64,000 nucleotides of DNA from Rhodocyclaceae bacterium UBA2250 (GCA_002347285.1 DDXW01000067.1:1-64000), one strand, 5' to 3'. Counted from the first letter of the stretch, positions 33,229-45,804 are shown. A program made the numbers and translations. The notes: generated from the sequence alone by a model not told the origin.

Positions 33229-34110
33229 ATGAAAGTCAGAATGTGGGGCGTGCGCGGCTCGATTCCCACGCCGGGGCCGCGCACCGTGCGTTACGGCGGC
33301 AACACCACCTGCATCGAGGTGCGCGCCGACGACGGCGGCCTGATCATCCTCGATGCCGGCACCGGCATCTTTCCGCTGGCCCAGAGCCTGCTCGGTGCGC
33401 TGCCGGTGACCGCCAGCGTCTTCATCACCCATACCCATTGGGACCACATCCAGGGACTGCCGTTCTTCGTGCCGATCTACATTCCCGGCAACACGCTGCG
33501 CATCCACGGCGCCTACGACATCGTCAGCATGCAGGGCATCGAGCAGGTCATGGACGTGCAGCTGCAGTACAGCTACTTCCCGATCCGCGAGGCCGAACTG
33601 AAGGCCAAGATCGAGTACCGGACGCTGACGGTCGGGGAGCCGCTGCCGGTCGGCGACGCGACGGTGACGCCGGTGCTGATGAACCATCCGGTCACCGATC
33701 TCGGCTACCGCATCGAATGCAACGGCAAGTCCGCCTTCTTCACGGGCGATCACGAGCCGTGGCGCAACATCTACGCGCCGGACGATCCCGAGCATGCCGA
33801 CTACCAGGCGATGGTCGACCAGCGCCAGGCGGAGCTCGATGCCGCCATCGGCCCGGTGGACCTGCTGATCGTCGACGCCGCCTACACCCAGGCCGAGTAT
33901 CCGCAGAAGATCGGCTGGGGGCACGGCACCTACGACATGGCGATCGCCATGGCCCGGCGCGTCGGCGCCAAGCGGCTGTTGTGCACCCATCACGAGCCGA
34001 CGCGCAGCGACGACGACCTGGAACAGGCGTTCGCCGAGGCGCTCGGTCGCCATCCCGCACCCGGCTGCGAAGTGCTGCTGGCCTACGAGGGAATGGAGCT
34101 GGTGCTCTAA
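33229..34110 (+). CDS. metallo-beta-lactamase-fold hydrolase
   Basis: A 293-residue MBL-fold enzyme. MKVRMWGVRGSIPTPGP at the N-terminus is typical of the cyclic-nucleotide phosphodiesterase-like subgroup. Metal ligands are visible in THTHWDHIQG, MNHPVTD, TGDHE and CTHHEP. It is adjacent to the HDOD gene (3-bp gap) and convergent with the response regulator gene. The substrate is unknown; a cyclic nucleotide or RNA ester would fit the subgroup. Confidence 0.85.
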   Translation: MKVRMWGVRGSIPTPGPRTVRYGGNTTCIEVRADDGGLIILDAGTGIFPLAQSLLGALPVTASVFITHTHWDHIQGLPFFVPIYIPGNTLRIHGAYDIVSMQGIEQVMDVQLQYSYFPIREAELKAKIEYRTLTVGEPLPVGDATVTPVLMNHPVTDLGYRIECNGKSAFFTGDHEPWRNIYAPDDPEHADYQAMVDQRQAELDAAIGPVDLLIVDAAYTQAEYPQKIGWGHGTYDMAIAMARRVGAKRLLCTHHEPTRSDDDLEQAFAEALGRHPAPGCEVLLAYEGMELVL

Positions 34111-34122
34111 TCCGCGCGGCAG

Positions 34123-35259
34123 TCAGGGGCGCGCCAGCAGTTCCAGCCGCCGCGCCACGGCGCGCAGGCGGTCGCCGATGCCGCTGCCTTCGTCGCGCAG
34201 CGCGGCGAGTTGCTGATGGGTGCGCTGCGCCATGTCGGCGAGGGCCTTCTCCTGGTCTTCGGTCAGACCGAGGTGCACGAAGGCGTCAGTCAGCTGCTCG
34301 AGATATTCCTCGTCGATCTGCGAAGCGCGCCAGCGGTGCTCCGCCTGCAGGCGATCGATCTCTTCCAGGGTGCCGGTCAGTTGGGCGATCGCATCGCTGA
34401 TGCCGTGTGCCTGCGCCTGCTGCCGCTGGGCGGTTTCGATCGCCTGCAGGCGGGTATCGGCGCCTTCGGCGAGGACGGCCAGATGGTCACGCAGGCGGCC
34501 AACCTGCTCGGCGTCGAGGTGCGGCGGCAGGTGGGCGAGCAGCGTGACCCCCGGATGGTTGATGACGAGGCGATTGCGGAACTGGAAGATGCGCTCGAGG
34601 CCGGCGGCGTGCTCGAGGATCGAGTGCTCGAGCGGCGAACAGGCGCCGCGCGGAGAGAAGCAGAGCCGCCCGCCGGTGCCGCGGACGCCGACCAGGCCGT
34701 CGAGTTCGAACTGACGCAGCGTGTCGAGGAGCGCGGTGGCCAGCGCTTCCGGGCTGCCGCAGGCGAAGGAATTGCGCAGGAAGTCGAGCACCAGGCCCAT
34801 TTCCGCCATCGACGACATCGCCGTGAAGGCGGTTTTCTGGGCGTAATGGAACTGCGCGACCAGGTTGCGCCGGTTCTCGGCAAGGCGCCCGGCGACGCGC
34901 GCCTTGCGCGCCAGTTCGTCGGGCGGATAGGGTTTGACGATGAAGTCGTCGCCGCCCGCCTCGTAGGCGATCAGGCGCGTCTCGAGATCGTTGTGGGCCG
35001 AGACGAACATCACCAGCACGGCGTCGTTGCCGCCCGCGCGCAGGGTGCGGCAGGCTTCGATGCCGTCCATGCCGGGCATATCGACGTCGAGCAGGATCAG
35101 GTCGGGCGTTTCCGCATCGAAATCGTCCAGCGTCGCCAGCAAGGCGGCTGCGTCGGGGAATTCGCGTACGGCGAAATCCGGGGCGTCCAGCGCCGTCGCG
35201 GCGATGGTGCGTGCCGTCGGCTCGTCGTCGACGATCCAGACCTGCAGTGGCTTGTCCAT
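34123..35259 (-). CDS. response regulator with long helical C-terminus
   Basis: A 378-residue protein from the ATG at 35259. The receiver domain (residues 5-125) has VDDEP, phosphoacceptor Asp in LILLDVDMPGMDG, VSAHND and VKPYPPDE. The remainder contains a region resembling a degenerate sensor/GAF-like domain (about 150-260) and a coiled C-terminal part rich in Gln, Ala and Arg. No DNA-binding or enzymatic domain is recognised, so output is probably by protein contact. Divergent by orientation from the J-domain gene's promoter. Confidence 0.82.
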   Translation of the reverse strand: MDKPLQVWIVDDEPTARTIAATALDAPDFAVREFPDAAALLATLDDFDAETPDLILLDVDMPGMDGIEACRTLRAGGNDAVLVMFVSAHNDLETRLIAYEAGGDDFIVKPYPPDELARKARVAGRLAENRRNLVAQFHYAQKTAFTAMSSMAEMGLVLDFLRNSFACGSPEALATALLDTLRQFELDGLVGVRGTGGRLCFSPRGACSPLEHSILEHAAGLERIFQFRNRLVINHPGVTLLAHLPPHLDAEQVGRLRDHLAVLAEGADTRLQAIETAQRQQAQAHGISDAIAQLTGTLEEIDRLQAEHRWRASQIDEEYLEQLTDAFVHLGLTEDQEKALADMAQRTHQQLAALRDEGSGIGDRLRAVARRLELLARP

Positions 35260-35345
35260 CGGCTTCCCCTCCCCTCGCCGGCGCGGCCAGCGAATACATC
35301 CGCATATCCGCGGAATATACCACCCCAGTGTCAGGGCAGGCGGGG

Positions 35346-36746
35346 TCAGAGGGCGGCGAGGATGTCCGCCGTGGCGGCGATCTGCAGGTCGAGCCGCTCG
35401 GCCATTTCCGCCAGCAGGTCGCGCCCCTGGCGCTCGGCGACGCGCGCCGCGGCGAAGAGTTCGTAGAGCTTCGAGCCGTAGATCCGGTCGAGTTCCGCCG
35501 CGATCGCCGCGATGCGGCTGCGCATGCGCGCGATCTGGGCGGTGAGTTGCGCGGTATCCGCCGTGGCGCGGAAACTCGGCGCTGGCGGGGCGGCGGCTGA
35601 AGAAGCGTCCTGCGGCCCGGCAAGCCAGCACGCGAGCACTTCGTCCAAGGCGGCGGCATCGCCGGCCCGGTAGGCGCGGTTGGCTTCGCTCATCAGCTCG
35701 GTACGCCAGGCGCGATCGGCTTCGTCGCAGGCGCGATCGGGGTGGATCTTCTGCGCGAGCAGGCGGAAGCGTTTCTTCAGGTCATCGCCGGGAGCGAAGC
35801 GTTTTGCTTCGGGTTCTTCCGCATGGCTCCGGAAGGCATCCTGTTCGCGGCGCGACCGGGCGGCACGGGCTTCGGCCTCCTGCGTGGCGGACTGAAGCGC
35901 GCCGTCGTCGGGCGTCTGCCGCATCCGGTGCTGCGCCAGTTCGGCGTGCAGGCGGTCGAGTTCGGCCATGCGTCCCGCGATCTCGGCGTGATAGCGCCGG
36001 GTGAAGGCGCCGAGTTCCGCTTGGGCGGTGGCGAACTCGAGTTCCATCTCGGCCAGTTCCTGGCCGAGCACTTCCAGTTCGGCCCGCAACTGGAGCGCGG
36101 CGTCGAGCAGGGTGAGGCCGGTCGCCTTGCCGAAGAACTCCGGCGCCAGCATCAGCGTGCGCCGGGCGCCGGGCCAGGGGGCGCGCAATTCCTCCGGCAA
36201 CTGGGCGGACTGGATCAGCATGACCCAGTCGGCTGGCGCGGCGCTTTGCTGCGCGATCCGCCACGGTCCGACGCGTACCGGAAACAGGTCGTGGATTCCC
36301 GCTGGCGGCGCTTCCTGGTCGAGGCCGCGCGCGCTCCAGACAAGGCAGGCGCGCCAGAGAACATCGTCGTGCTGAAGGCGGGCACGCTGCGCGGTCCAGG
36401 CCGGACCGGCGCTGTCTTCGGCCGACCTGGCGAGACGGCTCTTCAGCAGCGAGAGGGTCGCGCGCAGCGCGATCCGGCCGGCGTAGTCCGCGCCCGGCAG
36501 CACGAGGCAGAGCGGGCGCAGGCGCAGATCGAGGGCATTGGAAAGCTCCGGCAGCAGGCTGTCGTCGGCGGTGACGATCCACAAGGTGCGATCCCGTGCC
36601 AGGGCCTCGGCGGCGAACGCGGCGAGGGCGGGGGCGAGCGTCAGCGGTTCCGCGGGCGGCGCTATCTCCCAGAATCCCGCCGCCTTGCCGTCGAAATGCT
36701 TCAGCCAGGCGGCGAGTGTCGTGGCGATATCGGGAGCGAAGTCCAT
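35346..36746 (-). CDS. J-domain protein with coiled coil
   Basis: A 466-residue protein. The N-terminal half is an unrecognised globular region. Around 225-310 lies a long charged coiled coil. At 315-375 a J-domain-like segment follows (LKKRFRLLAQKIHPDRA, HPD intact), then a C-terminal helical stretch. The HPD suggests interaction with DnaK. Repeat copy 9 falls at about residues 384-391, read as PPAPSF, between the J-domain and the last helices. No partner is evident nearby. Confidence 0.75.
   Translation of the reverse strand: MDFAPDIATTLAAWLKHFDGKAAGFWEIAPPAEPLTLAPALAAFAAEALARDRTLWIVTADDSLLPELSNALDLRLRPLCLVLPGADYAGRIALRATLSLLKSRLARSAEDSAGPAWTAQRARLQHDDVLWRACLVWSARGLDQEAPPAGIHDLFPVRVGPWRIAQQSAAPADWVMLIQSAQLPEELRAPWPGARRTLMLAPEFFGKATGLTLLDAALQLRAELEVLGQELAEMELEFATAQAELGAFTRRYHAEIAGRMAELDRLHAELAQHRMRQTPDDGALQSATQEAEARAARSRREQDAFRSHAEEPEAKRFAPGDDLKKRFRLLAQKIHPDRACDEADRAWRTELMSEANRAYRAGDAAALDEVLACWLAGPQDASSAAAPPAPSFRATADTAQLTAQIARMRSRIAAIAAELDRIYGSKLYELFAAARVAERQGRDLLAEMAERLDLQIAATADILAAL
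35572..35595 (+). repeat. dispersed GC-rich repeat, copy 9 (inside J-domain gene)
   Basis: A perfect copy, antisense to the gene; translated in the gene's frame as AAPPAPSF. Confidence 0.85.
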
Positions 36747-36903
36747 GCGTCATTGTATTCGGCGTACTGCGCACGGCATGGCGCGGCAAGCCGTGACAAT
36801 GCGGCGGAAAGTGGCGCATTTCGGCTTTTTGGCGCGGCAAAGGCCGCGTAGAGTTCGTAGTAAAGTGCAGGCTCCCTATTCGAGCATCACCGCGGAGGTC
36901 ATC

Positions 36904-37509
36904 TTGTTCTCGATCATTCAGGCTGCCGGCTGGCCGATCTGGTTTCTGCTGCTGGCTTCCGTCATCGCCGTCGCGCTGATCATCGAACGCGGCGTCGCCC
37001 TGCGGCGCGCCAAGGTCGTGCCGGCCGGATTGCTGCAGAGCGTCGTCGCCGAGTATCGCCGCAGTGGCGTCACGGAGGATCTGCTCAAGCGCCTCGACGC
37101 TCATTCTCCCCTTGGCAGGGTGTTCGCCGCCGGCCTGCGCAACGACAAGAGTTCGCGCGAGGTGATGAAGGAGTCGATCGAGGAGGCCGGTCGGGGCGTC
37201 GCGCACGAGCTGGAGCGCTTCCTCACCACGCTCGGCACGATCGCCTCGATGAGCCCGCTGATGGGGCTGTTCGGTACCGTCGTCGGCATGATCGAGATCT
37301 TCGGTTCGGGCACCGGCGCCGGCCACGATCCGCAGCAGCTTGCCCACGGCATCTCGATTGCCCTCTACAACACCGGCTTCGGCCTGCTGATCGCGATCCC
37401 CGCGATGATTTTCTATCGGCATTTCCGCGCCTTCGTCGATAGCTGCGTGATCGAAATGGAGCAGCAGGCACTCAAGCTGATCGAGCAACTGCATGGAGAA
37501 CGCCGATGA
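36904..37509 (+). CDS. exbB: ExbB/TolQ/MotA family proton channel protein
   Basis: A 201-residue protein from the TTG at 36904, which has GGAGG 5 bases upstream. Three membrane segments are visible: IIQAAGWPIWFLLLASVIAV, TIASMSPLMGLFGTVVGMIEIF and GFGLLIAIPAMIFYRHF. It forms the inner-membrane proton channel that energises TonB-type transport. It overlaps exbD (ATGA). The operon continues with lpxK, so TolQ proper (normally with tolRAB) is less likely. Confidence 0.92.
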   Translation: MFSIIQAAGWPIWFLLLASVIAVALIIERGVALRRAKVVPAGLLQSVVAEYRRSGVTEDLLKRLDAHSPLGRVFAAGLRNDKSSREVMKESIEEAGRGVAHELERFLTTLGTIASMSPLMGLFGTVVGMIEIFGSGTGAGHDPQQLAHGISIALYNTGFGLLIAIPAMIFYRHFRAFVDSCVIEMEQQALKLIEQLHGERR

Positions 37510-37922
37510 ACTTCCAGCGTGGCCGTTATCGCGAGGAGCCCGAGATCAATCTGATCCCGATGATCGATGTCCTGCTCGTCATCCTGATCTTCCTGATGGT
37601 GACGACGACTTACTCCAAGTTCGCCGGCCTCGAGATCAATCTGCCGACGGCCGACGCGCAGTCGCAGCAGGACAAGAGCAAAGAAGTCGATGTGGTCGTC
37701 ATGGCCAACGGCAACGTGCTGGTCAACAAGGCACCGGTGCTGGGCGGCGTCGCGGCGATCGGCGCGGCCCTGCGCGGCGCCACCCAGGGCGGCCAGGATC
37801 CGGTGGTGGTCATCAATGCCGACGCGAAGGCGGCGCATCAGAACGTCATCGACGTCATGCAGGCAGCGCGCAGCGCCGGCCTGTCCCACATCTCCTTTGC
37901 CACCCAGCAGCCGCAGCAATAG
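37506..37922 (+). CDS. exbD: ExbD/TolR family protein
   Basis: A 138-residue protein with a single N-terminal membrane segment (LIPMIDVLLVILIFLMV) containing the proton-accepting Asp, and a periplasmic domain. Partner of ExbB in coupling the proton motive force to TonB. Start codon overlaps the exbB stop; it precedes lpxK with little or no gap. Confidence 0.93.
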   Translation: MNFQRGRYREEPEINLIPMIDVLLVILIFLMVTTTYSKFAGLEINLPTADAQSQQDKSKEVDVVVMANGNVLVNKAPVLGGVAAIGAALRGATQGGQDPVVVINADAKAAHQNVIDVMQAARSAGLSHISFATQQPQQ

Positions 37923-38904
37923 CGGACTGCCCGGCGTCTGGTGCCGGCGCGGCCTGCGCGCCTGGCTGCTGTTGCCGCTCGGCGCAATCTTCTTCCTGTT
38001 GGCCGCCTTGCGTCGCTGGGCCTACCGGCGCGGCCTGCTGCCCAGCGAACGTCTGCCGGTACCGGTCGTGGTGATCGGCAACCTCGTCGCCGGCGGTGCG
38101 GGCAAGACGCCGCTGACCTTGTGGCTGGCACAGCGTCTGGCCGCGGCGGCCCGCAAGCCTGGCATCGTCAGCCGCGGTTACGGGCGCAGCGGCGGGGCGG
38201 TTCTGGAAGTCGGCGCTGGCGAGGCGGCGGCGCAAGTCGGCGACGAGCCGCTCCTGCTGGCGCGCCGTTCCGGTTGCCCGGTGTTCGTCGGCCGCGACCG
38301 CGCGGCGGCGGGGCGTGCGCTGCTGGCGGCGCATCCCGAGTGCGACCTGATCCTTTGCGACGATGGGCTCCAGCATTACCGGCTGCAGCGCGACGTCGAA
38401 ATCGCGGTGGTCGACCGGCGCGGCCTGATGAACGGCTGGCCACTGCCGGCCGGGCCGCTGCGCGAACCGGCGTGGCGTCTCGACGACGTGGATGCCGTCG
38501 TGCTGCACGATCACGAGATGGCCTGTCGCGTGCCGATGTTCCGCATGCGCCTGGCGGGCGCCCGCTTCCATCGTCTCGATGCGCCGGATAACTGGGTGGA
38601 TGCGGCCGCGCTGGCCGGCTTGCGGTTGCATGCGGTGGCGGGCATCGGCGAGCCGCAGCGCTTCTTCGACCATCTCGCCGCGCTCGGGCTGCGTTGCGAA
38701 GTCCATGGCTTCCCCGATCACCACCGTTATGTCGCCGCCGATCTGCGCTTCGACGGCGATGCGATCCTGGCCACGGAAAAGGACGCGCTAAAATGCGCCG
38801 GCCTTGCCCCGCTGCCGGTCTGGGTGCTGCCGGTCGACGCCGTCGTCGCGCCCGATCTGGCCCAATTCGTTCTGGAGAAAATCGATGGATCCGCGCCTGC
38901 TTGA
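37897..38904 (+). CDS. lpxK: tetraacyldisaccharide 4'-kinase
   Basis: An LpxK of about 335 residues; the start is unclear. TTG 37897 overlaps exbD; CTG 37927 would fit the family N-terminus equally well. An N-terminal membrane helix ([17 protein letters not shown]), the P-loop [32 protein letters not shown] and [11 protein letters not shown] are present. It phosphorylates the lipid A precursor at the 4' position. Repeat copy 10 is read as VGAGEAA between SRGYGR and [10 protein letters not shown]. It overlaps the Trm112-like gene. Confidence 0.93.
   Translation: MPPSSRSNSGLPGVWCRRGLRAWLLLPLGAIFFLLAALRRWAYRRGLLPSERLPVPVVVIGNLVAGGAGKTPLTLWLAQRLAAAARKPGIVSRGYGRSGGAVLEVGAGEAAAQVGDEPLLLARRSGCPVFVGRDRAAAGRALLAAHPECDLILCDDGLQHYRLQRDVEIAVVDRRGLMNGWPLPAGPLREPAWRLDDVDAVVLHDHEMACRVPMFRMRLAGARFHRLDAPDNWVDAAALAGLRLHAVAGIGEPQRFFDHLAALGLRCEVHGFPDHHRYVAADLRFDGDAILATEKDALKCAGLAPLPVWVLPVDAVVAPDLAQFVLEKIDGSAPA
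38206..38229 (+). repeat. dispersed GC-rich repeat, copy 10 (inside lpxK)
   Basis: About two mismatches in the 5' part, with the core perfect. Read in the lpxK frame as EVGAGEAA. Confidence 0.7.
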
Positions 38905-39061
38905 AATCCTCGTCTGCCCCCTGTGCAAGGGCCCGCTCGATCACCGCAAGCAACAATCCGAATTGGTCTGCAAGGCTTGCCGGCTGGCATTTCCGATCAA
39001 GGATGACATCCCGGTGATGCTAGAGGACGAGGCGCGCCAACTCGGCCCCGAAGAGCAGTGA
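38885..39061 (+). CDS. Trm112/YcaR family zinc-ribbon protein
   Basis: A 58-residue UPF0434-type protein ([35 protein letters not shown]). Four Cys form a zinc ribbon. It lies between lpxK and kdsB with overlaps on both sides, the usual order in proteobacteria. Bacterial homologs are thought to support methyltransferases, but the partner here is unknown. Confidence 0.92.
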   Translation: MDPRLLEILVCPLCKGPLDHRKQQSELVCKACRLAFPIKDDIPVMLEDEARQLGPEEQ

Positions 39062-39822
39062 TCGCCTTCAAGATCGTCATTCCGGCACGCTATGCCTCGA
39101 CCCGCCTGCCGGGCAAGCCGCTCGCCGACATCGCCGGCAAGCCGATGGTGGTGCGCGTCTGCGAGGCCGTGCAGAAGTGCGGGGCCGCCGAGCTGATCGT
39201 CGCCACCGACGATGCGCGCGTGCTCGCTGCGGTGGCCGCGCACGGCTATGAATGCGCCATGACGCGTGCCGACCAGCCGACCGGCACCGACCGCATCGCC
39301 GAAGTGGCGCGGCAGCGCGGCTGGGGCGACGAGACGATCGTCGTGAACGTGCAGGGCGACGAGCCGTTGATCGAACCGGCGCTGGTGGTTGCCGTCGCGC
39401 AGGCGCTGGAAGCGGATCGCGAGGCGGCGATCGCCACCGCCGCGCACGCGATCGCGGAGATTGCCGACTTTTTCAACCCGAACGTCGTCAAGGTGGTGAC
39501 GACCGCCGGCGGGCGCGCCTTGTACTTCTCGCGTGCGCCGATCCCGTGGCATCGCGACGGATTCGCCGCGAGCCGCGACATGTTGCCCGAGGGGTTTGTC
39601 GCGCGTCGGCACATCGGTCTTTATGCCTACCGCGTCGGTTTCCTGCGCCAGTACGGCGCACTGGCGCCGGCGCCGCTCGAGCAGTGGGAGGCACTCGAGC
39701 AACTGCGCGCCCTGTGGCACGGCTTTCACATCCATGTCATCGAGTGCGCTCATCCTCCGGCAGCTGGCGTCGACACTCCCGAAGATCTCGAGCGGGTGCG
39801 ACGTATTTTTGCCGGTGGATAA
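39058..39822 (+). CDS. kdsB: CMP-Kdo synthetase
   Basis: A 254-residue 3-deoxy-manno-octulosonate cytidylyltransferase, GTG start overlapping the previous stop. The signature [20 protein letters not shown] is followed by [10 protein letters not shown] and RAPIPWHRD. It activates Kdo for lipopolysaccharide core synthesis. It fits with lpxK and lpxH elsewhere in the window. Confidence 0.96.
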   Translation: MIAFKIVIPARYASTRLPGKPLADIAGKPMVVRVCEAVQKCGAAELIVATDDARVLAAVAAHGYECAMTRADQPTGTDRIAEVARQRGWGDETIVVNVQGDEPLIEPALVVAVAQALEADREAAIATAAHAIAEIADFFNPNVVKVVTTAGGRALYFSRAPIPWHRDGFAASRDMLPEGFVARRHIGLYAYRVGFLRQYGALAPAPLEQWEALEQLRALWHGFHIHVIECAHPPAAGVDTPEDLERVRRIFAGG

Positions 39823-39924
39823 GCCCGCAGAATCCCCTCATTTGCACTTCTGCTCAAGCGGTGTGCGCTTTAGGGGTAATTTCGCCTGCGCATGGAGTGG
39901 AGTCTTATAAAATAATAAAATTAG

Positions 39925-40608
<684 letters not shown>

Positions 40609-40618
40609 GGGGGGCGCC

Positions 40619-41887
40619 ATGGCAGCCAAGAAAATGAACGCGTTCTACGCGCAGTCCGGCGGCGTCACTGCCGTCATCAATGCCTCGGCGTGCGGCGTCA
40701 TCGAGACCGCCCGCAAGCACAAGGACAGGATCGGGAAGGTTTACGCCGGCCGCAACGGCATCATCGGCGCCCTGACCGAGGACCTGATCGATACCTCCAA
40801 GGAATCCGTCAAGGCCATCGCCGGCCTGCGCACCACGCCGTCGGGCGCGTTCGGCTCCTGTCGCTTCAAGCTCAAGTCGCTCGAAGCCAACCAGCGCGAA
40901 TACGAGCGGCTCATCGAGGTGTTCAAGGCGCACAACATCGGCTACTTCTTCTACAACGGCGGCGGCGACTCCGCCGACACCTGCTACAAGGTGTCGCAGC
41001 TGTCGGAGAAGCTGGGCTACCCGGTGCAGGCCATCCACGTGCCGAAGACGGTCGACAATGACCTGCCGATCACCGACAACTGCCCCGGCTTCGGTTCGGT
41101 CGCCAAGTACATCGCCGTGTCGACGCTCGAGGCCACCTTCGACGTGCGCTCGATGTGCGCGACCTCCACGAAAGTGTTCGTGCTCGAGGTGATGGGCCGC
41201 CATGCCGGCTGGATCGCCGCCGCCGGCGCCATGGCCTCGACCAAGGACTGCGAATTGCCCATCGTGGTGCTGTTCCCCGAGGTGCTGTTCGACCAGAAGA
41301 AGTTCCTCGCCAAGATCGACAGCCTGGTGAAGAAGTTCGGCTACTGCACGGTGGTCGTCTCCGAAGGCTGCCACTGGCCCGACGGCAGGTTCCTCGCCGA
41401 GCAGGGGACGCGCGACGCCTTCGGCCATGCCCAGCTCGGCGGCGCCGCGCCGGTGGTCGCCAACATGGTCAAGGAGGCGCTCGGCCACAAGTTCCACTGG
41501 GGCGTCGCCGACTACCTGCAGCGCGCCGCGCGCCACATCGCATCGAAGAGCGACGTGGACCAGGCCTATGCGATGGGCAAGGCGGCCGTCGAATTCGCGC
41601 TCAAGGGCCACAACTCGGTGATGCCGACGGTCGAGCGCGTCTCCAACGCGCCCTACAAGTGGAAGGTCGGCATGGCGCCGCTGGCCAAGGTCGCCAACGT
41701 CGAGAAGATGATGCCGAAGAATTTCATCACCGCGGATGGCTTCGGCATCACCGCGAAGTGCCGCGAGTATCTGGCGCCGCTGATGAAGGGTGAGGATTAC
41801 CCGGATTACGGCGCCGATGGCCTGCCGAAATACGTGACGCTGAAGAACGTCGCAGTCGCCAAGAAGCTGCCGGAATTCAAGCTTTGA
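40619..41887 (+). CDS. pfp: 6-phosphofructokinase, probably pyrophosphate-dependent
   Basis: A 422-residue PFK-family enzyme. YFFYNGGGDSADT corresponds to the nucleotide/PPi loop. PKTVDNDLPITDNC has Lys where ATP-using enzymes have Gly (PGTIDND), a mark of PPi-dependent forms. GRHAGWIAA and SEGCHWPDG are also present. It interconverts fructose 6-phosphate and the bisphosphate with PPi. It lies between adk and the H+-PPase gene, consistent with a PPi-based energy economy. Confidence 0.88.
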   Translation: MAAKKMNAFYAQSGGVTAVINASACGVIETARKHKDRIGKVYAGRNGIIGALTEDLIDTSKESVKAIAGLRTTPSGAFGSCRFKLKSLEANQREYERLIEVFKAHNIGYFFYNGGGDSADTCYKVSQLSEKLGYPVQAIHVPKTVDNDLPITDNCPGFGSVAKYIAVSTLEATFDVRSMCATSTKVFVLEVMGRHAGWIAAAGAMASTKDCELPIVVLFPEVLFDQKKFLAKIDSLVKKFGYCTVVVSEGCHWPDGRFLAEQGTRDAFGHAQLGGAAPVVANMVKEALGHKFHWGVADYLQRAARHIASKSDVDQAYAMGKAAVEFALKGHNSVMPTVERVSNAPYKWKVGMAPLAKVANVEKMMPKNFITADGFGITAKCREYLAPLMKGEDYPDYGADGLPKYVTLKNVAVAKKLPEFKL

Positions 41888-41914
41888 TCTGAGGTTTCAT
41901 TCCCCAACCATCCT

Positions 41915-41930
41915 GCCGACGGGCGTCGGC
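41915..41930. repeat. short palindrome in the pfp-hppA gap
   Basis: GCCGACG (41915-41921) and CGTCGGC (41924-41930) form a perfect 7-bp stem 28 bases after pfp. It has no T-run. A -10-like TATACT at 41941 follows, so it could be a weak terminator or an operator for hppA. Confidence 0.45.
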
Positions 41931-41983
41931 CAGATGTGGATATACTATGATAGGCTGCACTTATCTTTGCAATAGGGGGTTCT

Positions 41984-44074
<2,091 letters not shown>

Positions 44075-44091
44075 CCCGCGTAGCGGTCAAC

Positions 44092-44121
44092 AAAACGGGC
44101 AACCTGCGGGTTGCCCGTTTT
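44092..44121. terminator. bidirectional intrinsic terminator after hppA
   Basis: A perfect 13-bp stem: 44092-44104 pairs with 44109-44121 (4-base loop). It is flanked by A4 and T4, so it can act for hppA and for the convergent murJ. Confidence 0.9.
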
Positions 44122-44128
44122 GCATAGA

Positions 44129-44152
44129 GAACTCGGCGCTGGCAGGGCGGCG
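44129..44152 (+). repeat. dispersed GC-rich repeat, copy 11 (at the murJ stop)
   Basis: About two mismatches. The copy ends at the base just before the murJ stop codon (44153), between the terminator and the gene. Confidence 0.8.
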
Positions 44153-45691
44153 TCAGGCGACGCTGCGACGCCTGAAGTCCTTCAGGCGAAAGCCCAGCAG
44201 CCAGAGGGTGAGGAAATAGACGGCCGCGCCGCCTGCGACCAGGGCGGACAGATGGAGGATGCGCGCGAGCGACGAAGCCGCGAGCCAGTCGGCTTCCTGC
44301 CCCATGCCGAACCAGAGCGTGGCGGCGAGGACGCACAGCGCCGCGGCCAGCCTCAGGCCGAAGGCATGCCAGCCAGGCTTCGGCAGATAGTGGTTGCGCT
44401 GCCGCAGGCCGCGGAACAGCAGGGCGGCGTTGAGGCAGGAGGCCAGCCCGATCGAGAGGGCGAGTCCGGCGTGCTTGAGCGGCACGATGAAGGCGAGGTT
44501 CATCGCCTGCGTCGCGAGCAGCGTCAGCAGCGCGATCTTCACCGGCGTCCGGATGTTCTGCCGCGCGTAGAAGCCGGGCGCCAGCACCTTGACGAGAATC
44601 AGGCCGATCAGGCCGATGCTGTAGGCGACCAGCGCCGCGCGGGTCTGCAGCACGTCGGCGGCGGTGAAGGCGCCGTGCTGGAACAGCGTGGCGATCAGGG
44701 GAACGGCCAGCAACGCCAGGCCGATGGCCGCCGGCAGGGTGAGCAGGAAGGTGAGGCGCAGGCCCCAGTCGAGCAGGGCGGAGAATTCCTGCGGATCGTC
44801 CGACGCATGGGCGCGCGAAAGACTCGGCAGCAGGATCGTGCCGAGCGCCGCGCCGAGCAGGCCGGCGGGAAACTCCATCAAACGGTCGGCGTAGTAAAGC
44901 CAGGAGACGCTGCCGGAGGCGAGGAACGAGGCGAAGACCGTGTTGATCAGCAGCGATACCTGAGCGACCGAAACGCCGAGCACCGCGGGGGCCATCAGCT
45001 TGAGCACGCGCCGCACGCCGGGATCGTCCGGCGCGAAGTCGAAGCGCGGCAGCATGCCGATCCTCTTCAGCGCCGGCAGCTGGATCGCCAGCTGCAGCAC
45101 GCCGCCGAGGAAGACCGCCCAGGCCAGGGCGAGCACCGGCGGGTCGAACAGCGGAGCGGCGAACAGCGCCATGCCGATGAACGAAAGATTCAGCATGACC
45201 GGCGTGAAGGCCGGCAGCGCGAAGCGGCTCCACGTGTTGAGAATGCCGGCGGCGAGCGCGACCAGCGCCATGAACAGGATATAGGGAAAGGTGATGCGCG
45301 TAAGCAGAACGGTCAGCGCGAACTTGTCGGCATCGGCCGCGAAGCCCGGCGCGGAAACGTAGATCAGCGCCGGTGCGCCGACCACGCCGAGCGCCGCGAC
45401 CAGCAGCACCGCGAGGAACAGTGCGGTGGCGACGCGATCGACGAGTTGCCGGGTTTCCGCTTCCCCGCGCTGGTTGCGGTATTCGGCCAGCAGCGGAACG
45501 AAGGCCTGCGAGAAGGCACCCTCCGCGAACAGCCGCCGCAGCAGATTGGGCAGCTTGAAGGCGACGAAGAAGGCGTCCGTCAGCGCGCCGGCGCCGAAGG
45601 CGCGCGCGATGACAAAATCGCGGACGAAGCCGAAAATGCGGGACAGCAGGGTCAGACTGCTGACCGTGGCCAGCGCGCGGAGGAGATTCAT
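44153..45691 (-). CDS. murJ: lipid II flippase MurJ
   Basis: A 512-residue MviN/MurJ protein with about 14 hydrophobic segments. It begins [25 protein letters not shown] and contains [32 protein letters not shown], the family's signature. It translocates lipid II across the inner membrane for peptidoglycan synthesis. The start at 45691 is chosen over a longer frame because it matches the family. It is divergent from rpsT, as in many proteobacteria. Confidence 0.96.
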   Translation of the reverse strand: MNLLRALATVSSLTLLSRIFGFVRDFVIARAFGAGALTDAFFVAFKLPNLLRRLFAEGAFSQAFVPLLAEYRNQRGEAETRQLVDRVATALFLAVLLVAALGVVGAPALIYVSAPGFAADADKFALTVLLTRITFPYILFMALVALAAGILNTWSRFALPAFTPVMLNLSFIGMALFAAPLFDPPVLALAWAVFLGGVLQLAIQLPALKRIGMLPRFDFAPDDPGVRRVLKLMAPAVLGVSVAQVSLLINTVFASFLASGSVSWLYYADRLMEFPAGLLGAALGTILLPSLSRAHASDDPQEFSALLDWGLRLTFLLTLPAAIGLALLAVPLIATLFQHGAFTAADVLQTRAALVAYSIGLIGLILVKVLAPGFYARQNIRTPVKIALLTLLATQAMNLAFIVPLKHAGLALSIGLASCLNAALLFRGLRQRNHYLPKPGWHAFGLRLAAALCVLAATLWFGMGQEADWLAASSLARILHLSALVAGGAAVYFLTLWLLGFRLKDFRRRSVA

Positions 45692-45739
45692 GCAGCGATG
45701 GTACCGGTTCGCCGCCCCGCCGAAAGACTGAAAAGTGCC

Positions 45740-45768
45740 TTGCAAAGGCGCGCAACTCAACTTATAAT
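45740..45768 (+). promoter_or_regulatory. sigma-70 promoter of rpsT
   Basis: TTGCAA (45740-45745), a 17-bp spacer and TATAAT (45763-45768), 36 bp before the rpsT ATG. A near-consensus housekeeping promoter, followed by a GC-rich discriminator (CGCGCCC) that is typical of stringently controlled genes. Confidence 0.85.
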
Positions 45769-45804
45769 CGCGCCCTTTCAACAGATTAACCGCTGAGTTC
45801 ATCC

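Noticed and set aside
30167..34110. CRISPR array near the Cas6-like gene
   Set aside because: No regularly spaced direct repeats were seen here or elsewhere in the window; the hairpins found are single.
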